Positions 1-18,700 of a stretch of DNA of 64,000 nucleotides are shown in pieces (position 1 is the first letter of the stretch; each line of letters opens with the position of its first letter). A program made the translations under genes and the position numbers. Source of the DNA: Telmatactis stephensoni (Eukaryota > Cnidaria > Anthozoa > Actiniaria > Isophelliidae); contig JALIZF010001829.1 of the NCBI GenBank assembly GCA_029948255.1, forward strand, positions 1-64,000, read 5' to 3'. The notes below the pieces were generated by a model. It did not search any database, had not been told where the DNA came from, and was given only the letters and a program-made list of their open reading frames with translations.

Positions 1-7983
<7,983 letters not shown>

Positions 7984-8529
7984 TATATATAGTTTCAAAG
8001 ATGCTCAATTTCCGTCGTCCTGGAATTCTTGTTACATCGTAGTGAAATAAACACCAGGAAAGGTACGTTGACATAACCGAACATTTCAAACTACTTCCGG
8101 CCATTATGAAATCTATCTGCTGAACGGAAATGGCTATTTGGACTTCCGCTTCTCTCCAACAAGCGTGACGGCCACAAAGAACGACTGTGAAGGTCTGTGA
8201 AGGGCTCGCTTGAAAGGCTGGGCATAGCCCTTTGTCTTGATCTTTGTTCCTTTGAGATTTTGCGGTTAAAAGCCGGCTTGAAAAAAATCCCCATATAACT
8301 TACAATAAGCCATTATTAATGCTTCCGGAAATTGCGGCTTGCAATTTGCTCTCCCCTGGCCAAGTGATTCAAAAACTGTCTGGGTACGCTGAATAAACGT
8401 GCCAACGTTAGCTGGCCTTACGTTGGGAGGGGTGTGGAGGGATAAGGGGTACGTATGCAGCGCTACTTAAGTTATACTTTCCCTTTTCCCTTCCATTCTT
8501 CTTCTCCCTTTCTGTTTTTCTCTGGACGT

Positions 8530-8599
8530 AGACAGACAACAGACACACCGACCGACCGACTGACCGAGCGACTGACAGACAGACAGACAGACAGACAAA
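8530..8599. repeat. CAGA/GACC tetranucleotide tract
   Basis: Runs of GACA, GACC and CAGA ending before TAATGGTCTTTTACGGG, a junction word that recurs at 11818. Also present at 20770-20842 and, shortened, at 45298-45345. Confidence 0.75.
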
Positions 8600-8879
8600 C
8601 ATAATGGTCTTTTACGGGTGGCATGGACGAGCTTTTGTAATGAGATAAATGAATAATTGTGGATAATTGTTTAAAAAAGATCAACTCAGCTTATAATTTA
8701 CTACTTAGTTTATTGTATCTTTTCCTTCATAGGCTCCCTCCACACAAACTGATTCTGATATCAATTTCACAGCCCATACTTATTTCAACTCGTGGATACA
8801 TCTCCGGTTTCGCGCCCGCACCTTAGACAAACGAAAAATGCCTTTTAACTAGTGTTACGAGAGGGACTTTGTAAGGAAT

Positions 8880-9261
8880 TTGACATTTGACATTTTTATT
8901 CAGAAATTAAATATTATTTAGATAATTACACATTTACCTGCTAATAGCATAGCGCTAATCGAGGCAGGTTGAGAATGTAAGATAGTTCATTAAAATTTCA
9001 TACACTAGTATTAAATGACTTAAATGGATATTAAATAGATGGCAAGAATCAGGTTCATCAGATTATCGAGGTATGTAATTTTATATACTAGAATTAGGTT
9101 CACGCCAAAAGAATACACTAATTTATAAATATACTGAAATGCATATCTAGAAAATAATCTAGAAATAGATAGTTTTATCGATCTTTGAATAGAGAATTTA
9201 GAATTACTGTGTAGCTTTCAGAATGTAAGTTCTCTTAGGAATCTGAGGATATAGTTCTCTG
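8880..9261 (-). mobile_element. Retro-insertion in A/B spacer
   Basis: About 382 bp flanked by AGGAAT (8874-8879 and 9262-9267). The minus strand ends GAATAAAAATGTCAAATG, a possible poly(A) signal and short terminal repeat, as in CR1/L2-like LINE 3' ends. The C/D spacer has the empty site at about 45621. Family not recognised. Confidence 0.45.
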
Positions 9262-9936
9262 AGGAATCGCTTGCTCTGCCAACTGGTTTATTAGACTTTG
9301 AACAAGAGCTAATTACAAGCTGAGCAAGGGTTGGTACTACAAGGCGGGATAGAGCCAGGCCAACCAGAAAGACTTTCCTTAGTCGGAGTGGCTGTCAGAA
9401 GGAGTTCCTTACTCGACCACTTAGGGCTGTACTTTCCAATTAACAATGAGTCGAATATAATCCCAAACTTGCCTCGCTAGTTTGTACAAAGACTAAAGAG
9501 TGTGCGAGTGTAACAAATATCGACAGTCCTTAAATAACAACTAAACTAAATCTAATTTCCTGTTTACATCACGTTTGGAGTCAAAGAGAAACCCTACGTT
9601 GGTCTGTTTGGGTTATAGTGAAAGAGGGTGCGTCACACAAGTCGAAACAATACACAAATCCTACAATCAAAACGGTCAAGGTTACAACACTTAAAATGCT
9701 TAATTAGTAAAATTACTCAAAAATATACATTGAGGTTAATAATTATAACATAGCTACAATCTTACGCGCGCTCTGATTGGCCAGAAAGCTATCAACTATT
9801 TGCCCATGGGCTGCGAGGCGCGCGCACTATCTTCATCATCTTTTTCAAATCGTTCGTTTTTAAGGTTGAAAAGTCTATGAACTATTTCCCCATGGGCTGC
9901 ACGGCTCCGTTTCTAACGTTCTAGGCTCTGTTTTAA

Positions 9937-10129
9937 ATCAATTAGACAACAGAAAGCCGCTTGCCCATTGCGTTATAGACGCACTTGAGAAAATATAAAG
10001 AACTCTTAACAAACTAGAGTCGCACTCGGCTATGCCTCGTGCCACTCTTACGTTTGTTAATCGTTCTTTATATTTTCTCTCGTGCGTCTATAACGCCATG
10101 GGCGCGCGGCTTTCTGTTGTCTAATTGAT
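9937..10129. mobile_element. Fold-back element near receptor 3' end (A/B spacer)
   Basis: Inverted arms starting ATCAATTAGACAACAGAAAG and its complement, with a centre reading CTCGGCTATGCCTCGTGC. No ORF. Confidence 0.6.
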
Positions 10130-10506
10130 AAATACATAATTACTGGAAATCTGTAGCGTAACACCAGTGTGAATGGAAGACCTAATCGATCAACCTATAC
10201 AACAAAAAAAGATGCTTTTCTAAATTTATCCCGACTAGTGTAGACATGTGTTTACGTCACATTGTGTCTGATGACTGATAATGATGTCTAGACTATGCAA
10301 AGTCAGCGGCAAGCAGTCTTCTGAAGTCAAGACGGAATTCAGGATTGTTCAGTGCGCTCGCAATTCATGTCTATTTCTTAGTCGATTGACAACCTGCTAT
10401 GATGCCATTTTCAATTTTTATCTAGGTTATTTTATCTTATAAGAATTATAGATCTTATACTTATTATTTTCATTCCCTAATTCTCACTAACAGTGCTAAT
10501 TTGCGG

Positions 10507-10763
10507 TTACAAAGGTCTGTAGTTGTAAGATGCACTGTCGTTAGAAGACCAGTCGGGATGAACCGGATTTGTCTCGTCACTCGTCATTGAAATCGTGGCA
10601 ATTAGTTTTGGTGGTTCCTGTTTTTTGCGGTAAAAACGACGAAAGAGGACAACATTGATAGCGATGGACACCACTAGTATCAGCACTAGAGGTATTATGA
10701 CACCCACGGATGTACTGCTTGAACCAGAAGAATGAGACGATTGTTGCTTTGATTGCTCAGGAC
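10507..10763 (-). CDS. Copy B exon 7: stalk, transmembrane helix, cytoplasmic tail
   Basis: 257 nt after acceptor CATTCTAG. Stalk PEQSKQQSSHSSGSSSTS, helix VGVIIPLVLILVVSIAINVV, basic flank RRFYRKK, then the tail ending SASYNYRPL and stop TAA at 10509-10507. Confidence 0.88.
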
Positions 10764-13700
10764 CTAGAATGAAAATATATCAGTTAAGTTCCCTAACGAG
10801 AGTCGTTACACAGGCTATGTACTCAAGGGCGAAATCCTCCCTCCCCTCCCCTTGCACTAATTTTCAATACAATCTACAGAACAAAATATTTGTGGCTTCA
10901 GTTCTAGTTCAATTGCATTGAAAACTATATGCAGTAGCCACATGCGCTTTTAAAGTGCCTACGATAATATTGATATTTTACTATTACAGATTACTACCTT
11001 ATCTTTATTATTACACACGACTAGAGAGCAAAGTACGTAAGAGCAAGTAAAAGCAATTGAGTATATCAGTCCCTATTTCTTGCAAAGCTTGAAGCTAAGG
11101 TTGCCGGCCGCCAAGCCTTTGGAAATGGGTCTATATCACTACAAGTAGTAGCCACGCGCACTTTTCAAGCCCATTTTTATCCATTACATGAATTAAACAC
11201 AATTGTCCCTCTCCTTTTCATTCAAGAAAGGTAAGTTTTTCTCCTTTTGTGAACTTACTTTCAGCACTAGAGTCATTTAATGTAACTTTGATCGTTGTCC
11301 GTGCATCACCAAGGTCATTAGCAGCTCGACATTCATAAACTCCCTGATCTATCTCTGACACCTTGGGTATCACTAGCACGTGACCATTGTCGTGTACTCT
11401 AGCACGTGGTATGTTCGTGCTGCTGTCTTTTGTCCACGTGATCGTTGGTGCCGGGTCACCAGTGGCATAGCAAGATAACACTGCAGTGTTTTGATGAAGG
11501 AATGACTTTTGGGACTGAGATGATTCTATAATTTTTGGTTTTTCTGTACAAATAAAGTACTGGTAAGACGGTTGGTCAATAAGTCGGTCGGAAGGTCGGT
11601 CAGTGAGTCATTCCTTTGTTCCTTCTTTCGTTTCCGCATTCATTGCATTCATTTATTCATTTACAGTCAGTCAGTTATCTAATCAGTCATGCAGTCAATC
11701 ATTCAGACAGACACACATAAGTACAGACAGACACGTAGACAGACAACAGACACACCGACCGACCGACCGACCGACCGACCGACCGACAGACAGACAGACA
11801 GACAGACAGACAGTGTAATGGTCTTTTACGGGTGGCATGGTTGGCTGAGTGGTGAGAGCACCGGCCTTTCACCGCTGTGGTCCGGGTTCGAGTCCCCGCT
11901 CGAACTCGGATCATATGTGAATTGAGTTTGTTTGATGTGTTGTTCTCTACCATGCCACAAGGGTTTTTTTCCGGGTTCTCCGGTTTTTCCTCCCTCAGCA
12001 AAAATCAACATGTGAGTTGAGCGATGTATGCAAAATATCTAATGTAGAGGTAGTGAGTGCCTGCAGAAGAATAGACGCTACGTGGTTCTGTTGTAGCTAG
12101 AATATTATTATATATTTATTTTTATTCTATTACTCACCATAAATCACAACATCAACATCTTTACTCTCAACTGATCCTTCTCTGTTTGTCGCTACACAAC
12201 GATATTTCCCTTCAAAGTTTTCGTCATTTTCAACTTCCTGCACCCAAAGACTTCCGTTGGCCAACACCTTGCCAAATATAGCTTCATTTCCGTTTAATTT
12301 CCAAGTGATTTTTGGACTAGGCGTGCCTGTTGCGTTACAGTTGAGAAGTAGATTTTGTCCCGCAACAACTGTAGACGGTTTGGGGTGTTGTTTAATAACT
12401 GGTGCTGTGAAGTTCACGTAGATCTCTACCCTCAAACACGGCCACGTAACATACGTCATTGGGTGAAAACGAATATATCGCCTTTGAAAAGGTGCAGTTA
12501 AGTTGTGTCGTACAATTGAAGTAGTGTCAGTGTTTCCCTGGAAAACCTGAACAAATTAAAGCTATCGCAATAAGACACTGTAATCAAGATATAGGCCTAC
12601 TCCAGGAGCATAAGTTTCCTCATTAAAACGTCGGCTTAAAGCACCATAAAACGCCTTAAAATGCCATAAAATACTCAATGCAGCCTAAAGTAGCCTTAGG
12701 TTGATTTCTGTTAATTCAAGTCTTTTAATAAGTTGCCTTAACACGTCTAAAAACGCCGTAAAACGCAACAAAAAATTACACAAATTTCTCCACATTTTCT
12801 TAAAACGTACGCCGTAGAACGCCTTAAGTTGCATTAAGTTGCTGTAAAAACCTTAAGGACTTAAGGCGGTGTTACACGAGACGATTTTTAACGACGATTT
12901 TCCGCGCAACGTTGCAACAACTTGCAATATTTTGCGTTGCGAGTTTCTGAGTTGAATTCAAAAACTCGCAACGCGTTGCCGAAGCGAAAATTGCAAGGAA
13001 AATCGTTTCACGTGCCATGTTACAGGAGAAAGATTTTTAAAGCAACGCCGTTGCGCTGAAAATCGTCGTTAAAAATCGCCTCGTGTAACACCGCCTTTAA
13101 GGACCCGGGATAGGCCTATATATGTTCAAATCACTTTATGACTGGAATAACCATCATATAAGGCATGCTCTCATTGATGGAATGACGCGTATACCCCCAG
13201 GGAGCCCAATTATTTCTTTTGAGAAAAACCTCGATAAAAACAATATAAAAACTTAACGATAAAAAACTAGAAAAGAGCACGAAAAATAAGAAAATATACT
13301 GTCCGAGGGAGACTGGGAGCGACAAATTTATATATTTTATTTTTCGTGCTTTATTCTACTTTATTCTAGTTTTTTTTCGAGTGTTTCTTTTCAAAAAGAA
13401 ATAGGTGGGTTCCCTGTGTTTTCGTGCTAAAACGGCTACGCTGATTGACCCGAAAACTGCGCGCGGTCTTTTCAAATTTTTTGTCAGTGTAAATGAATAC
13501 TGAATGTACTCAAAAACACTGTTATAATTTATCAATGAAATAGAAAACGTGCCCGCTGTGCTTTCTCTAGACTTAGAGCATGTGGCGATTGATCAGAATA
13601 CTTGAGAAGGGTGTAAGTACGCCTCGTGAGTCTCTTAACATTGTTCTCGTGTTCTGATCAATCTCTGTGTGCTCTAAAAATGTACATAGAACGCGCGCGC

Positions 13701-15138
13701 ACCTTTTCTATTTCTTCACTATATTTACTAACAAACCTGCGCTCAACCTACTGAGCCAACCTGGCGGCGGTTACTTGACTATATCACAATACATATTGAT
13801 TGACAAACCTTGAGTCTGCCACACTCATACGAAAACTGCTCTATGAACACAGCGCGCAAACGCCTTTTTCGAATTTTCGGTCAGTGTAATTGAAATCGTT
13901 CAAAAAATATTATATTTCATAAAGAAAATAGAAAACTTGCCCACTCTGCTGTGTGCAGCTGATTAGGAACACTTGGCGATTGATCAGACTACTCGAGAAG
14001 GGTGAACTTCTCTTGCTTCTCTTAACACATCCCTCGTGTTTCATCAATAGTAGAATATTCGTGTACTTTAGATCTGCACATAGATGCGCATGCGCGCCCA
14101 CTTTGTTTATTTCTTTAGCAAATTAATTGATTAACAAACCTTGAGTCTGCCACCCTCGTTATATTGCTCAAATATATTATCATCAAGTGACATGCTGATC
14201 CAGTAACTAGTTGTCCATTCAGCTGCTCCAGATTGCTTGCCTTGTGTCGCGATACCACAAACAAGATATGATGCCCCCATATCTACTTGTAGCCAATCGT
14301 ATCCACGTACAGTCCTAGGACACCAGGCTGTCAATGCCTTTAAGCGGCCATGAGGTGCAATGAGATAACCTTCCTTCCAATAGCTTGATGCTGTCATTTG
14401 TTTGTCTGGGATGACTTTGTCGCTGGTGACGCCTAAAGGGTGAACATTGCCACAACCTGTGTATGCAAACAGACGAGTTCTTCAATTCAGTCCGTGTCGC
14501 TCAAGACACACTTGACGGGCGAGTAGCAAACAAGATGCGCTGTATAAGAACAATACGTGGCAGAGTTGGTCAGCGGTGCCAAGAAAGAAATGCCGCGTAG
14601 GCGCGCGCACTTAAAACAATTTTTGTCCAAGTGTGTGCCCTATTCCTAACTTCTTCAAGACGCATAAAATGCGACTGTAGTACAAAAATGACCCCTAAGC
14701 TCAATTAAAATGGAGTCTTGATTATTATTTTTTTCAAAAGAAAGTTGGGCTTCCCCTGTGAACTGTTACTCAGCTGCATCGATGCTCTCTAATGGATTAT
14801 ATGCCCATCGCTTGGGGTGGTTCGAAGGTTCGAACGACCAGTCCCTCCCTTCCTACTGAAAAGATAACCACTTAGCCTGGGCTACTATTCCCTTAAGAAA
14901 CTACATTCATAGGCATTTCTCTCAAAATGAACCTTTGGTGAATGCTGGTGAATTATGGTTTTATCAAACCCCGACCTTCAGCTATTTACTTTAACGGTTT
15001 CATAGTTTTAATAACTGAAGTATTTTCCACCATTTCTATATTTATTCTTTCATAATCTTTTTATTTCTCTGTTTTTTCTCTTTTTTTTAATTAACAACTA
15101 ATTTTGATTTTGAGACAAGGCGAAAGAAGGACAAAAAA

Positions 15139-15196
<58 letters not shown>

Positions 15197-15654
15197 AAAA
15201 TAAAGAATAATAATAAAACTTAGAAAAAGACCCAAGCCGGTTTCGAACCCGGCTTTTACATCTGCTCATTTGCTTCACAGTCCAAAGGTTTTCCAATTGC
15301 GCCACGGGATCGCGTAATTTACACAACAATAGATAGCCAATTCACAGGATACACTAGGTTATTTTGTCTTCCAAACCCCTCAGTAAACCAGTTAGCCTAG
15401 TGGTAAGGTTCAGTCATCTATGGCTTGGGATCCGACTGTTTCCTCCCTCTTTGATTGCGAAGCTCGCTGTGTTCTGCAGGATAGCGCGGAAGGGGCCGAG
15501 ATCTCCATCCTATACGCAACATGCGATGATTCTGATCAGCGATTTGTCTGGATGCGTGGGTTCCGAATTTTTGGGTTTTGCATAAAAATTAGCATATTAA
15601 TTTGCTTTGGGTTCGAGTCCTGCCTGCGTCAACAACTTTTTTCTTTCGTTCTTT

Positions 15655-15691
<37 letters not shown>

Positions 15692-15692
15692 T

Positions 15693-15748
<56 letters not shown>

Positions 15749-18700
15749 TTCTTTCTTTCTCTTTCTTTCTTTCTTTCTTTCTTCTTTCTTTCCTTCCCTG
15801 TTTTTAATAGATTCTATTTCACTTCTCTAATTTTTCTTGGCTTAAAAAACTGGTCCTCAATGACGAAAACTACATAAACTCTTTACATTGGCTTGATGCT
15901 TTCAAATTTTTGCGTAATTTTATAATAGAAAACAAAATTCCATGAAATATGAGTTATCGGAAAAAAATTCATTCCACTTTCCAAATGCCAGCTGGACAGT
16001 CTGATGTTGATACAGCCGTCATTCCGAGGCATTCAATAACAATATGGTGGGAAATAATCGAACCTCCTATATCACTATGCTTGCCGATGGGCCCGGATCA
16101 GTTATTGTGTTTTCAAAATTGAGCTTCCCACAGTGAACTCTTAGTCAGCTGTATCCGATGCTCGGAAGCTTCTTTCTGAATAAAGTTTACAGTTCAACCT
16201 ACATTTTCTCACAAATTATTATTTTGCAATCTTACAAAAAATATGCAAAAATTCAGAAAAGTTTGAACGTCCGATCTTTTGATATCAATATTTGGTATCT
16301 ACTAAAACACGTTTCTTTTTAGAATTTATGGCATGAATTCTAGCCAAATCGTGTAGATCGAGTTTAACACTAATAAGTAGATTTTCAAAAAATTAGATTT
16401 TTAGAAGAATTCACTAGCGGAGATACTGTTTTAATTGAATCAATGGTATCCAGATATACTGTGAGTGAAATGGAACAAAATCGACATCCCGGCAAAACGA
16501 CTGGGCATGAGCATGCGCGAGTTTTCGCGTGCTTTCGCGCGGCCGCGTCTTTATCACAGGAATCCCAAACAATATTTACAATTATATCATGGATCTTGTG
16601 TTCATCAACATAAGTAATTTATTACCAAGCTTTCGGGCCTAAGGCCCATCATCAGGGTAAATGGAATCAACAAAATCGTTTACAAAATCCACGCACGCTT
16701 ATGGCGTTAACAACATTATCCTCGAGCGCTTCACAATAACAACAACGAGCGCTCGAGGATAATGTTGTTAACGCCATAAGCGTTGCGTGGATTTGTAACG
16801 ATTTTGTTGATTCCATTTACCCTGATGATGGGCCTTAGGCCCGAAAGCTTGGTAATAAAATTACTTATGGTTGATGAAACAAGATCAATGATATGACTAA
16901 ACCAACCAACAAAGAATTATTAGATATAATATTTACAATTGTTTTTTTTTTAGATTTTCCCATTTCATATCGTTGAGCTTAATTTTGAGCAGTTTTGTTT
17001 GTTTGACTATCCAATGTTCGCTCATTTGAGCCAACTTTGAGGAGGACTGGAGAGGCAAGAATGTGCTTGGTATATTTTGCCGCGGTATGAACAAAACATT
17101 TTGGGCAGAAATTGCTCTAAAGTCGATTACTATGTAAATTTTACCTATTGGTTTTGGTGGTGGTGTGAGGTTCACGTAAATCTCCACTCTCAAGCATGGC
17201 CATGTAACATACTTCACTGGATGGAAACGAACATATCGCCTTTGAAAAGGTGTTGTTAAGTTGTGTCGTACAATTGATGTAGTGTCATTATTTCCCTGGA
17301 AAACCTGAAAAAATTGAGGTATCGCAATAAATTAATCAAGATACCTTCAAATCACTTATTAGATTTAGTTTCCTTACTGAGAAGACAGGGATGCCACAAC
17401 AGCTTTTACACCAATTGACAGTGGGCCTCGTACGTAGTAAGCCAGACCATGCACCCACACCATCAAGGAACCTCCCTACTCTCCCCGAATAGTGGTGTGG
17501 TTCTTTAACGTCCTTCCAATGCAAGTCTTGAAGTGCAGAGGGACGTGGCCCACGGTTTAACGTCCTTATCCGAGAAGACGTGAAGGTCTAACAGCTTGCA
17601 GATATATTAATTACAAAGCCAGCACCTTCTCATTTGTTTTAATTAAGACCCTGAGTGTTGGTCCGGCCGTGGAATCGAAGATCATCGAACCCTGACCCTG
17701 ACCAACTGAGCCAACCGTGCGGCGGTTACTTGACTATATCACTATACATATTGATTGACAAACCTTGACTTTGCCATCCTGTATATACTTCTCAAATGTA
17801 ATTCCATCACGTGACATGCTGATCCAGTAACTGGTTGTCCATTCAGCTGCTCCAGATTGCTTGCCTTGTGTCGCGATACCACAAACAAGATACGATGCCC
17901 CCATATCTACTTGTAGCCAATCATTTCCATTTGCAGTTTTTGGACACCAGGCTGTCAGTGCATTTAAGCGCCCATCTTTGGGTACGAGGTAGTTCTTCTG
18001 GAAAGAACTCGATGCTGTCATTTGTTTGTCTGGGATGACTATGTCGTTGGCAACGCCCAAAGGTTGCCCGTTGACACAACCTGTGTGTACACGCAATGTT
18101 TTAACATAAGTCGATGTTAATATTCTTTCATTTATTAGTCTCTCAAGACACATTGGAGGAATTTAGCACGACGGACGGTGTTACTACCACAACAAGTTTC
18201 AAGCCCGCTACTGTTAGGCGGATTTAGCAAACACGACGCTTTCTTTGCAAAGCCGCCATTTTGAATTTGGACTTTCGGTACAATTTCTAACGGACATAAC
18301 GTGCGGTATTTGTTCTGGGAGCGAGAAACGAGCGACAACATTTTACGGATGCCAGACATGTCGCTTGAGTGGCATTTTGGTAATATTTCCGATATCACTT
18401 TGAAATGGTCCATCTTTTATCTATTAACCTCGACTAGTTGTTTGTAGAGGCTCTCAATGGGGTGGTGGCTATTACGGTTAAAAGTTTTAAAATATTTAAA
18501 ATATTTTGGCTTTCTTGCAATTACGGTTAAAGCGGGTTAATAACTAATTTGTTTATTGTTGAGAACGCGCGGGAAAAAGCTATTACGACTAACTTTTTAT
18601 TACGGGTAACAGTTAGTTCTTTCCTGTTATTACGGCTTAAGGCCCGGCCAAACGAGAAATGTTGGATGACCCAACACCATGCAACATTGTTAGAAGATCC

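Larger units (their letters stand above)
7984..10506. other. Intergenic spacer A/B (repeated at 20226-22749; shorter at 44749-46899)
   Basis: Lies between the signal-peptide exon of one gene and the stop codon of the next, so it holds the promoter of one and the 3' end of the other. The spacer is conserved across the array. It contains a CAGA/GACC tetranucleotide tract, a ~380-bp retro-insertion (absent from C/D), and a fold-back element. No canonical TATA box or AATAAA signal could be assigned with confidence. Confidence 0.6.
14457..17144 (-). other. Copy B intron 3 (2202-4884 in A, 26637-28870 in C)
   Basis: Contains two head-to-head tRNA-derived SINEs with simple-sequence tails (about 15100-15800) and a 344-bp Penelope-like inverted repeat (16584-16927). 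The rest (14460-15080 and 15830-16550) shows no recognisable coding capacity. Confidence 0.65.

Noticed and set aside
8408..8684. ORFs with VCLSVCLSV repeats (also 11699, 20650, 23946)
   Set aside because: Translation of CAGA/GACC tetranucleotide runs.
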